From Lutraria lutraria (lineage: Eukaryota > Mollusca > Bivalvia > Venerida > Mactridae), in NCBI GenBank assembly GCA_964023205.1, contig OZ026834.1:30790756-30854755 (forward strand): 64,000 nucleotides of DNA. Direction: 5' to 3'. The notes under the pieces are model-generated. The model did not search any database. It had not been told where the DNA came from and saw only the letters and a program-made list of their open reading frames with translations. Positions 36,901 to 47,900 of the stretch are shown here, in pieces. The translations under genes and the position numbers were made by a program. Each line of letters opens with the position of its first letter. Position 1 is the first letter of the stretch.

Positions 36901-39333
36901 GATAGTGATATTAAAGATGTGGCCCAAACTTTGGTCTCATTGAAAAGTTGGAGCAGTAAGTATTATTTCATTGCCCAATTGTTGTCATGGTAACCGTTTA
37001 ATCTTGCTAAAGAAAAACATGAGAAATAGCTATGACATTTCCATGTTTTTTCCCATATGTGTTAATTTGTCCTATTTTCTGTACTCCTGATTACACAGTG
37101 ATGGATTGAAATCTTCCTTTTCTTGGAATTGAATATTTGATAGTTTTAGTGTTTGCAGACAATTCAAGAGTGTTCAATTAAAAAATTGAAAGAAAGAAAT
37201 TCTTCACAATTGATGTAAAATTTATGATACATAAGTATATTTTTTGTGTCAATTATTATAATTGAATTTATAAGTATTCTTGTACCTATCCTGTTATTAT
37301 CATATGATTATATTAGTATTTTATCATATTTTATATTCTATTTTAGAAGCCAAAGCTGACAATGCGAGTTTTGCTCAAGGTCTCAAAAGAAAAATTGGGT
37401 AAGTTTGTGCAATACACAATAAGTTACATATCTACACATTTTCTGCATGTTTAAAAAATATGATTATTTTCATGTTTGTTTTTTTAAATTTTAAGTTATA
37501 TAAAGAGCAATGCACTCCATCATTTTATTATAAATATTATTTTAGACTTTATTAAATTCCGTTTTGAATTTTCTGGCATGCTTGTTGTTGTCATGGATAC
37601 GATTTTGTAGTGGAACATTTAGGTGTAATTAAAATCAGCTTTTGAATTAAGGATAGTCAAATTTCAGATGCATTTTATTGAAGAATTATGCTAGATTTTC
37701 TTTATGTTTACTTGTCGAGGGAAGGAAGTTAAGAATATTGCGTTAATAATTAAAAACACTTGATATTTTGATTTACTGTAGGGGTTTACAATATGGAATT
37801 TAAATTAACCGGACATGTAAGTGGTAGCAAAGTTGTGTTTCACTATTACTTTGATTGGTTTATTTACGTGTTTGGTGCAATATTTTCATCGCTGTTTCTG
37901 TTGGTTTTTCTTTTCCATACTGTTGTTTTAATATTTGACAGTTTTGTAGTGACTTTCTCTCACTTTAACCGAGCACTGTACATATACCTGTGTGAACAAG
38001 ATACACCATAATTATCATCAATTCTTCTAATCTTTATTACTTATACAAAAAATATGATCAGTGATCAGCTAGTGTAGACTTAATTCAGCCTATATAGAAA
38101 CTCTCGCTCATCTGATAAGAGTCTACGCTGCTTCTGAAAAGTTGGATGGACGAGACGAGAGGTGTAGAACCTGATTCAGCATGTTGTGCTCCTAGCTGTC
38201 AGTTCCTACTCTTTCTTAATACAACATGTTTTTAAGAAGCTTACCACTGCAGTAGTAGAACATGACTGCATTTTTTTGTATCATTTAGAAAAGTTTATTC
38301 TTAGGTTTTAAAATCACACCTCGCTAAGTAACAGTAATATTAGTTGGCTAGATAGTGAAATTTTTCTTTTATTTCCCCTCAACTTAATACTTAACAATTG
38401 TTAAATATGACAATCATTGTAAATTTTTAGTAAATTCCATTGTTTTTATTAGCTTCTTATTGATAATTTAATTAACTGAAATGTATGAATCTTGAAAATA
38501 TCATTAGATTTATTTAATTAATTAATTGATTAATGTAACACTTGTTTTGGAATTTTGCCAAGTAGTTTTATGTTGGTTGATGTGATGTGTGTTTTTTCTG
38601 TTTTTATTCTTGATTTATTTGAACACAATTTCAGAAAATAAATTTTCAAAGTAAAATATTTTCAAGGTATAAAATAACCGGTTTTGAATTATGCAGATAT
38701 GTATATAATATGAGCATGCTATATTATCAGTCTTTATCTTGTTGCCATGGTAATTTATTAATATGAATGTTTGAAATTTTTTTTAGGGATATGAAGAGCC
38801 CTAAGAGGGTCATTCCAAAGGGACCAGTTATTTGTACAGATAACCCAAGTGAAGATCATACGTATAGTATAACCCGTGTAGAAGCCGACGAAGATGAGTA
38901 TGTACCTGGTTCACCTGGATCTTCCATCGATGATGAATATGACTTCGGGTCTGATGATGATGTTGAGGATGAGTTTAGTGAAGATGAAGTGAATGATCTT
39001 ACGGGACGTGGTGGCAGGAAACGTGATAATTTAGATAGTGAAGGCGAGAGTGGAGTTGACGAGGTCGATGGATGTATAAGCAATAACAATAATTTGCGGA
39101 CTTCTAAACGTGCTAGGTTACTTGAGAACGCCAAACGTCATAGATTTGACGAAACTAGCGAGGAAGAGAAGAAAAAGATTGAGGAAGGAGCCGACGCGCT
39201 ACTTAACTTGGCTGGAATTTGTTTGTCACGGCAACATACATTCAAGAGGGAAATGGTTACTGAAAAACTTGATGGAACCAAAGAATATCCTGAAGATATT
39301 GATAGTGCTAGCGATTGTTCCTCGTCAAGTTAA
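24959..39333 (+). CDS. FOXN3: FOXN3/FOXN2-type forkhead transcription factor, complete coding region
   Basis: Nuclear DNA-binding forkhead factor; vertebrate FOXN3 (CHES1) is a transcriptional repressor. Coding exons: 24959-25525, 30310-30461, 35425-35477, 36117-36167, 36902-36955, 37347-37398, 38787-39333. An eighth, 5' part of the first exon (24928-24958) is UTR. All junctions are GT-AG and phases match; the sum is 1476 nt, or 491 residues plus TAA, very close to human FOXN3. Residues 66-80 ([15 protein letters not shown]) match the conserved N-terminal FOXN2/3 motif. The forkhead domain is about residues 118-220, with [13 protein letters not shown], the recognition-helix region [16 protein letters not shown] (164-179) and [12 protein letters not shown], split after residue 189. 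The last exon has an acidic stretch (about 343-378), basic KRARLL and the conserved [13 protein letters not shown] motif (439-451). ATG at 24959 is the first in frame after the acceptor. FOXN3 versus a pre-duplication FOXN2/3 gene cannot be settled here. Confidence 0.93.
26055..26068. promoter_or_regulatory. X-box-like motif GTTGCCATGGATAC
   Basis: Identical 14-mer to the one at 13396. A half-site-like CCGTGGCAAC lies about 160 bp upstream. FOXN3 intron. Confidence 0.45.
26618..26982. mobile_element. MITE, CAGTGCAACCTCTCC family, degenerate copy
   Basis: It starts TA-CAGTACAACCTCTCCAGAGC and carries GAGTGACAACCTCC, TTTCCCACTGTGCGATTTAACTA and CAAAGGGTGTTGCTGTAG, in the same order as 59394-59899. 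The right terminus is eroded. Confidence 0.6.
29612..29625. promoter_or_regulatory. X-box-like motif GTTACCATGGCAAT
   Basis: One base from the RYYNYYATRRNRAC consensus; FOXN3 intron. Confidence 0.5.
30223..30264. repeat. 14-bp tandem repeat, three perfect copies
   Basis: AATACTTAATATAT repeats at 30223, 30237 and 30251, ending 45 bp before the FOXN3 acceptor at 30308-30309. It is pure A/T plus one C per unit. Confidence 0.9.
33026..33280. mobile_element. MITE, TTGTTTCTGGTAAC family, copy
   Basis: The left end TTGTTTCTGGTTACATGCTC and right end CGAGTTACTAGAAAC are inverted. The interior has TTGAAAGCATGTGGAAAGG, CCATTCCTCCAACCTAA and AAGTCCAGCG. Confidence 0.65.
33821..33978. mobile_element. 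MITE, TTGTTTCTGGTAAC family, short copy with poly-G
   Basis: The left end TTGGTTTCTGGTCATTAAAA and right end GGTCGAGTTACCAGAAAG are inverted. The interior has CTTGAAAGTCTGCTGGAAGG, CCGTTCCTCTGGCCTAA and AAAGTCCAGGGTCTGG followed by a run of about 13 G. Confidence 0.65.
34938..34951. promoter_or_regulatory. X-box-like motif GTTACCATGGCTAC
   Basis: Close to the RFX consensus, 90 bp after a YY1-like GCCGCCATGTTG; FOXN3 intron. Confidence 0.45.
36981..36994. promoter_or_regulatory. X-box-like motif GTTGTCATGGTAAC
   Basis: Fits the RYYNYYATRRNRAC X-box consensus at every position. It starts 26 bp after the end of a 54-bp FOXN3 exon. Confidence 0.55.
37587..37600. promoter_or_regulatory. X-box-like motif GTTGTCATGGATAC
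   Basis: One mismatch to the X-box consensus; last FOXN3 intron. Confidence 0.45.
38741..38754. promoter_or_regulatory. X-box-like motif GTTGCCATGGTAAT
   Basis: One mismatch to consensus, 32 bp before the last FOXN3 coding exon. Confidence 0.5.
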
Positions 39334-39605
39334 TGATAAGTTTGACAACATTTTTAGTGCTTCCTTTGACGGTAAAGGCGAAAAATTTCTTATGAGATTG
39401 ATGCATTATTGAAATTATTGTTACATTTTTTTGTCACCTAAGATAATGGATACAAATATGTATCTGTGTGAAGACTTCAAAAATGGCAATGTGTTAACGG
39501 CAGACAAGTTAGCAGTAATTTTGTGTGTACATAATGAAAGCAATTTGAGCTGAGATGGTGATAGTGTGTTAGCTACATAGCTGATTTATAGTGACTGTGA
39601 CACTA

Positions 39606-39611
39606 AATAAA
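39606..39611 (+). terminator. FOXN3: Candidate FOXN3 polyadenylation signal
   Basis: AATAAA 273 nt after the stop codon, followed by TG-rich sequence (ATTGGTGTAGG) about 30 nt on. A later AATAAA at 41287-41292 would place the minisatellite inside the 3'UTR. Confidence 0.4.
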
Positions 39612-39673
39612 TGCTCGTTAAATCTTCCATTTCTATGATTGGTGTAGGATAGTATTTTTCATGCTCCTTGTCA

Positions 39674-39687
39674 GTTGCTATGGCAAC
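39674..39687. promoter_or_regulatory. X-box-like motif GTTGCTATGGCAAC
   Basis: Fits the X-box consensus at every position. It lies 63 bp after the candidate FOXN3 poly(A) signal. Confidence 0.55.
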
Positions 39688-40622
39688 TGTAGAAATTTTT
39701 GTCTTCCGACGTAACATACAACACTACCAGATCTCAAGTCGGTCATGATTATGCGTTTTTTCATGCCCAGCTATGACCTGAACTTGTTCATGTCATTTTT
39801 ATTAAGCACACTGCTTAGTAAATTGTCTAATCTTACCATAATGTTTTTGTTATTTTTATGGATAACTTGATGTTTATTATGTTTTATGGTGCATCTAATA
39901 AGAATCATTCCTGTCCCAATCTGGAATGGTACGCAAAATTTCAACTACATAATGTGCCAAGTTTACATTTAATATACATTTGTATTCATTCGCAATCATC
40001 ATATGTGTCAATATACATGGATCCTTGTTCTTGATCGCTATTACACTCATTTTAATTAAGTGTGAAAAAAGAATGTTCATTTTGATCAAATTTTGACATG
40101 AATGGAGTTCTGGATAAAATTATGCATTTATGACCACTAATTTAGGTCCATCACACCTGTGAAGGTGTCAGCCTGGCAATAAACTAATTTTCCATTAGGG
40201 TGACTTTAATTTAATTGCTTAGAAAAAATTGATTTTAAAGGTAATGAGGCAATATGTAGATCCGTAGTCCTTTTTATTTAGTATGTTTGTTTCACAACAT
40301 TTATTTGTGTAAATTATTGTGCAATTCAGTTTTAAAGGTTTTCCTGTTTTTGATGTGTTCAGTTACTTTATTTTTATCTTGCCTACCATTCAGTTCATCA
40401 AATAGTTCAAGGGTACAATACAATTAATGATTTTAATGTTGTTGACTATCAAATGTTCCAGCATAAAAAGTAGTTTTGTTCTGGCTTTGGTTAGAATTGG
40501 TTTTGTTACGCTTAAGATGTTTGCCATATTTTTTTGAAGATATTGTTTGTTATTATGTGAGATGCATTATACTGTTACAGACGAGAAAAAAATCTATTTG
40601 TTAATATGTGAAGATAAGAAAT

Positions 40623-40960
40623 GGAACCAGTCTTTTACAAGATAACTACTCAATCATTTTATGTGGAGGAAAGACTGGAACCAGTCTCTTAAAACCAACT
40701 ACTCGATCAATTTATGTGGAGTAGGTCTAGAACCAGTCTCTTGAAAACTACTCTAGTCATTTTGTTGAGGTAAGACTGGAACCAGTCTCTTAAAACCAAC
40801 TACTCGATCAATTTATGTGGAGTAGGTCTAGAACCAGTCTCTTGAAAACTACTCTAGTCATTTTGTTGAGGTAAGACTGGAACCAGTCTCTTGAAAAAAA
40901 AACTACTACTCAAATCATTTTATGTGGAGGTAAGACTGGAACCAGTCTCTTGAAAAATTA
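40623..40960 (+). repeat. About 50-bp minisatellite, seven units, downstream of FOXN3
   Basis: The anchor word GGAACCAGTCT or GAACCAGTCTC recurs at about 40623, 40677, 40729, 40778, 40830, 40879 and 40938, that is spacings of 54, 52, 49, 52, 49 and 59 bp. The alternation of 52 and 49 gives a 101-bp higher-order unit in the middle. Four units carry the dyad AGACTGG-AA-CCAGTCT. It may lie in the FOXN3 3'UTR. Confidence 0.9.
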
Positions 40961-43900
40961 GAGGCTGATTTCCCAACTCCATTTGGTTACCCAGACCATG
41001 ATTTGAAGAACTCATTGTCTGATAAAGTCACAAATCCTACATTTTGTATACTATTTGAGAGTCTTCAGGGTATAGTGCGTCTCACATATGACATAATCCA
41101 CAGGGTGTTCGATTAAAGTGTTCAATTGTTATATGATATTGTTTTGAATGATATTTTACTTTATTCCTCATATTATGTTTTGTGAGAAATTGTTCTAGGT
41201 AGACTTATGTCTTCATTATCTGATAATTCATAAATGGTGATCAGTTTTTACTATCATTTGATAATATATTTTATTTGACTGCTTTTAATAAAATTAATGA
41301 TGTCTGACAGATAAAGTGATTTAAAATAAACTTGAAATAAAAAAAAATTGTTATTGAAAATTTGCTTTTAAATCTAAGAGTGTTTCGTTGCTTCTTCAGT
41401 CTTTAAGATATTTTTTTTTATTACCCCAAACTTTATTATTATTTTCAGTGCTATACTCTTGTTTTTATTTGCCTTTTAAATCATTTATCTCTCTGGTTTA
41501 TGAATGCCATGTTTTAAACGAAAGTTATTTTAAAACATAATCCTTATGTTAAGGACTTGACTCGCTTGGCATTTAAGCTTTAGTATTAATGCTCTGAGTA
41601 TTGTTATAATTATGTAGTATTTCAGAGATATAACTATGTATAAAAAAATGAGATATGCTTCCTTCTGCTTTAAAAAAAACCCAAGAAGTAAAGATTTTTT
41701 TCACACAATCATTCACACTATATAAAAAATATAAAAACTTGAGTGAATAAAGGGAGATAACTCAATGTCAGATTGCGACAAACAGCGTTTTATTAGTGTC
41801 CGTTAGATAGTGCCAAGTGGTACATCTCTTCTTTCCTACTCTTGCTCAACTAAGTAGACATTTTTTATCAGCTAATGTAATTTGATGTTGATATGTGACT
41901 TGGAACTCCATTGAATCTTTTAGTATTCTGCCATTTAGTTTCTTATAAAGAAAAACAGAAGAGTCAAATCATATCTGAGTAAAACGTTAATGTACCTAAA
42001 TTAATGGCTTAGGATCATGAATGATTTCATGTACAAACTTGGCTCATGATGTACTGTTTAACGTGTTGATGCTCTTTTATTTTGTTATTGATAACGCAAA
42101 TGTATTGTTGACATTTGTGTGGTTTTTAAAAATGTTGTCATCGTTGTTACACATAAACCATCATTCTGTTTTGTAATATTGTTATCATTGACCTGAGAAT
42201 TTGAGCTGAGAACGAAGGTCACGTAAGAATCAATATAATGTGATTGATCTCACTAATAAAGATGGAACCAAACAAGATTGCATAAGAATTATGACGTATT
42301 GAAGGGTTGAAAAAAAAAATAAGTTGCCATTATTGTTAAGGACATTTTTAAAAAATGCAACATGCTGGTTTAATGCTCAAATATTCAGATCTGTGAATGA
42401 TTTTCATCTTCATTATTATCATCATCATCACTATATTCTTCATAAATATTGTTATTGTTTATGAATCATTGTCAATATCATTAGTGTCATTATTGTAGTC
42501 ATCTTCATCTACAAAACCAGGGTCAGGGATATCATTTATGTTGTTAATTGCTTAATTCAGTTCCATCACCATTGTCTTATTAACATGACATGAAAGATGT
42601 GTGCTTGTATGCATAAATCACCTTCAGTGGAATATTACTACAATATTCTTAAATAAAAACATGGATTTTACTAGTCTCTTGTTAGTACATTGTTTGTGGT
42701 TTTGAGAATTTTTGCTGAAAAAAGCTGAAGTTAGATATGAAATTAGATAAATTCAATATATTCAGCTAAATTTTTGACAATTTTTATGTTCTTAAGAAAA
42801 TGTGATTTTATGAATTTCAAGCATAATACATTTTGATCTGTTTTGTTGCAATGGTGTCATAAATGTGAAAACATGGGGTGTGTGTTGTTTATGAGAGTTT
42901 ATGAAGATAGTTATTTCTCTGATACTCTTGATTATAAAACTTGAGGCTATCGTCAGGATGTTAAGTGTATTTTATTTTAAGTGTTAAGCATCACCTTGTT
43001 GTAATTTGACATTATGTGTAGGAAATGCATAATTGTCAAATATGTTAGTAGATGACGTCATTAGGTGCTGTATATAACTGAAATATTGTAAAACGGTGTT
43101 TATCTCGCCGAAACGAAATAAAGGGGTAGTCTTTTAATTTGGGATCATCTGTACAGAATTTGTTATGCTGAAGCTGATAGTATGTTATATGTTGAAGCGA
43201 CAGTACAGTTATGTTTTCACATTCCTGACTTTGATGGTACAAGCCGTCTCTTCATTGTCATACAATTGTAACTCAATTCAACTTAGGAAGAAGTTACGAC
43301 CATGTTGCACCGAAGAGGCGGAATGTTTAACGTTAAATGCTCATTGAATGTTCTCTCATCTCACAGTATATTACAAACAGGCATTGCTGTTCATAATGAC
43401 TTGTCGTATTTTACATTGCAGTCTTCCAATATTTGTATGTATATATTTGCCATGATAGCATACTTCAATGTTTCTATCTCTGTGTTCATGTAAAACTGTA
43501 AAACACGCTTATTGCGCAATCTTTTTAATTGACAATATTATCATGTATGCATACCTACATAAGAAATCTGTGTATTTCTATTATATCTTTCTAAAATCAT
43601 TTTGTTTTTCAATCTCAAAATAAACTTGCTCTATCATTTAATCCTTGAAATTTGTCTATTTCTTGAAAATTACAAGTTACGTGCACAGTGATTCATTAAT
43701 TATAGGAATTTAATTGTTGGATGAGAAAGGTAACCCATGATAATTAATGTGATTTTGAATCTTAGGGAAATCAAAATTATGTCTTATTTCTAACAATAGT
43801 GATTGTAGTCATACTTAAAATTAATATTTTTACAATCAAACTGTAAGACTTAGGATCTGTTTAGAATCAGATTGTTTGCAAATTCATTACGAGTTGTTAC

Positions 43901-44964
43901 ATAGAGGTGCAATAGTACTTGGTTACAGGAATTTATATGTTCGTATATTTTTTGCCATTATTTGATTATTACTGTTCATACAATGAAATATCATACCATA
44001 CTCTGTACTTGAAATACTATTGATTGTTTCCATTAATGAAATCTAACACAAATTAATGTCAATGTGAAATTTGGATTATTATATTGTTCATTTAAAGAAT
44101 CAAAAGACATGTTAAGTGAATTCTTACTGCGGTTTGGTTATCTAAATGTTTGTTAAATTTATATTGATCTCTAGGTAGCGATAAGAAATATGGTAGTACA
44201 CTGATGTAGCAATGTAGAGTTGTTTAAACTACCTGATATTGACTTATATTATGGGGGAAAATTTGTTCTTAATTCTGTACAATTGAAACAATAAACTGAC
44301 AGGAATCATGGTATTTTAATGTCTGTCTAGATTTGAGCAGAATACCGCAGACTTTGTGCAATATTGTCCTATTTCATGCTATACAGAAAACATGTACAGA
44401 AAATATAATAAACAATTAACTGATATCTTTGTTCTGTAATTTATTTATGCAATTTGTATTAATGATAACAGTGTATTCTGTAATTACATATACAGTAGTG
44501 CACGAATACAAGGGAACTCAGTCTAATGTCTTGAACACTTGGCCTTCAGTAATTAGGTTGGTTCCCTGCCTAACACATCCTCATTAGAGTCAGGGGCTGG
44601 TAATCCAGACCATTCAGTCCCATTGATAAACAGGGAGGGCAGTGGTAGACGATGGACATGTTATACATACATATATCATAAAGAATTTATGTGGTATAAT
44701 AATAAAGCTAGCAGTAGGAAACCAACCCGATGATTCTTGTTACCACAAGCTGTCTGGTGAAATTATTCAGCTTGACCATTAACACCATGGCTTAGATGAA
44801 AAATATCACATATCTGACAATTAATGACCCAGTTTCAGAGACCTGGTAAAAAAATTATTAACAGAAGTTACTACTGGTCTAACATAATCAAAATCTTGAC
44901 TCAATAAGCAGGATGGATATTGAGCTTTTCTACTGACTTAGATATTTTATACATCAGATATCAA

Positions 44965-47900
44965 TCAGTTCTCAATGTATGTCCGACACAATGTAAGCAC
45001 AGTATCTTCAGTCTCAAGTTGTACGACTGGTATAAGAACTACTGCATCGTTATACAACTTCTCCATCTCTGTAACATAACAAGAAAATGAATTAAACATT
45101 ATGACACTATAATTCTGATGTACAAGATCATTTGCATTCAATATTTCCTATAAAGAAAGTCAAATGACAAAGACATAGATAATCAGATTCGCCTTGTTCA
45201 CAAACAGCCACATTGTATAGTAACAAATAAAGAGAGATGTACAGCTTTAAAACTTGTTCCATTAGTAATCATTATTTCAAAGACTTCAACATTTTAGTCA
45301 GATGGATTTTGTTGACGAAAAAGTCTTCATTGACAAGTGTTTATGATCTCTGACTATTAATCACAAGCCCCTCACCGCTGTATTTGAATCCAACAAGCTA
45401 GCTTACAGAAGGTGGTTCTACCCAAGGTGTATGCTAGATGTTATTCTCGATCAAAAGTCACATAATTTCTAGTGTGTTGGTGTGACTAAACCAGTTTGAA
45501 AAAATCACGTAAAAAATAGCAAGAATGTTTTTCTCGTCCTTTAAAATCATGACTTATGTCTGATCAGACTTCTAAATGAGTTAATCAGGAAATGCAACTT
45601 CTATACATGTATTACAAAATTTCATAAAGAAAATACTGTATCTTACCTGATTTCAATTCTATAAACTGGTACAGGTCAGCTTTATAGAAAATCCTAACCA
45701 TTGCAAGACCATGATCAGACTGTTCTGCCACCTCTTGTTTATTATCATCAAACATGACCTTATAGTTCCTCAACATTTCTGTTACCATGGAGACTGTGGC
45801 GTCTGAAGTGTTGCTAGAATCTAAAACCATCAACAAAAGAATGACTTTTCGAATTTACATACACGAACACATAACCACACTGAATTGTGATACTTGAGGC
45901 TTTGTTCTTTAAAAATTTACTTCTTACCACCCATTGGAAATATCTCTAATGCTCTTTTTGAAATAAAAGGTTCAAATAAACTCATTCCAGAAGAGGAAAA
46001 AAACCTTTACACAGTGTACAATATCCCCAATACGATTCTACCAATGGTAAACATTATCCCCAATTCAACCCACCCGAGACAGACACAATTCTTTATTGAC
46101 AGTATAAGTTGACACAAGTTGTAACTTACAGACAGATATAACCAGAGAGTATGGTTGCATTGATGATGAACTATACATTCTTGCCTTGCTGGTTAATATA
46201 TTTCCACTACATTTTGTGTCTCTTTCAACTGCAACAGAAAACATCATTATCAGTAAATATTGGAACTTTAACTAGTATAACATTAATACAGTCAAACCTG
46301 TGTTAGTGACCACCTGCGAATAAAGGCCTTTCTTTTAAAACTGTCATTGATTATCAAGAACAAAATGACATCCGAAAAAGGGCCAATTATCAACAATTAA
46401 AGCCATATTATGTCTTTCCCAAGGGTGGTCTGTTCACATGTTTAATTGTACATCACAAATTAAATAAACATGTATACAGAATACATGGTACATTTGAAGT
46501 AGCTGGTAAAATTTGTTTTCATAGATAAAAAAGAATCTCCTTAAAAACCTAAATTTTATAAAAAATTTGTAATGACAGTGTCTCAAAAAGATTCCACTTT
46601 CTGATTAAATTTAAAACATACAGAAATATGGAATTGAACAAAGCCTTCAAATCAAGCTGTGATTTCATATTATACAAATTATTCCCAAAGTTTCTGATTG
46701 TATGTACACATTTTCTAAATGACTCTGCAACCAATAGTTTCACTATAAATTTACCTTTCAATGGTTTAGCTAGGTTTGTTTTTGCTATCACCTGCCATTC
46801 AACTAGTGCTCCCTTAGGTAACATTGGTACAACAACATATACAGGTACACACGCTAGATCCTGAAACATCAGCACGTGATAAAAGATAGAACTTTTCATT
46901 TTGCTTATTACAGGTTAATTTGTTGAATGAAAACAGAAAGGAGAAATTTTGGGACCAAGAAAATCATTACCAGGTAATATTTCAGAAATTTCCTCATTTC
47001 ATAGGGTTTGGAAAACAAAAGTTAAACTGTGTTCAGATTTAATATTTTTATTGATTGACAGATCCTTAACTATAATAATTAATTTTGGTATTATACATAA
47101 AGCCATAGGGGACTAGCACATTGAAAGAATAGTGTTTAATTGTGAATTACTGGTAAGGCCTGAAGGGCCACACGGACCAAAAATCACTTATCATAATTAT
47201 GAGTTTTTGATCCAAGTGACCATTTTTGGCCTTTAATAACACACCATTTTACACATTCAATGTACTAGGCCCGTTTGTTAACAGCTATGACAAATAGCAT
47301 ATAAAATAAGATGCTATGTAACATGCTCTTCAATACTGAGTATGACACAAAAAGGGATCAATTATCCCTTATTTTCTTTTAGGTCTTTGGTAGCATAGAC
47401 ACTGACATGGAATGCATGTCTTAAGTCAGTTTTATTAGTTGACTTTATTTGACAGAAGAATTTTTTTTTTCAGAAATTCTTTTTTTGCAACTATATACAC
47501 TTCTAGAAAAGCTGACTGTAGTATAATTACCAACACTTAAAAAAGACATTTGTACAGAGGTTTAGATAAAAACTGAACAACTTACCCAAGATTTCTCTCT
47601 CTCTAATTCTTCTTTAGCAACAATTATGTACTGTGGATGAGTTACATAACAAACACAGCATACAATATCATGTACTTCACATATAGGACACATAGCTTTG
47701 AGAACACTACACACATGTTGAATACTAAGCCTCGCCTGTCCTCGTACACCACTCTCTATCAGTGATAGATTGGCAGGTATCATTCCTATCTGACCAGCAA
47801 TGTAACATGTATCACCTACCTGTGATATACAACATATTTATAGTTATCTATACATATACTTTATAATACAAATGTATGTACTTTGTATTTGCTGCAAAAT

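Larger units (their letters stand above)
35478..38786 (+). other. FOXN3: Short FOXN3 introns around four small exons
   Basis: Introns 35478-36116, 36168-36901, 36956-37346 and 37399-38786 separate exons of 53, 51, 54 and 52 bp. Three X-box-like words lie at 36981, 37587 and 38741. The open frame at 37793-38011 is hydrophobic but lies inside the last intron, without flanking splice sites or a recognisable family. Confidence 0.6.
39334..44964 (+). other. FOXN3 3'UTR and convergent intergenic region
   Basis: It lies between the FOXN3 stop and the DPH6 stop; the two genes are convergent. It contains an X-box-like word at 39674, poly(A)-signal candidates at 39606, 41287 and 44407, the 50-bp minisatellite at 40623-40960 and an ATC-rich patch near 42409-42431. 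The true end of the FOXN3 mRNA cannot be chosen. No further gene is recognised. Confidence 0.55.

Noticed and set aside
37793..38011. Small hydrophobic membrane protein (72 codons)
   Set aside because: It lies inside a FOXN3 intron, has no recognisable family, and its hydrophobicity follows from T-rich sequence.
38856..39134. 92-codon antisense ORF in FOXN3
   Set aside because: Shadow of the acidic coding sequence in the last FOXN3 exon.
45781..45794. X-box-like GTTACCATGGAGAC
   Set aside because: Inside DPH6 coding exon 15 with poor right half site; explained by the coding sequence. The same applies to GTTACCATAGCAAT at 48401 in exon 11.
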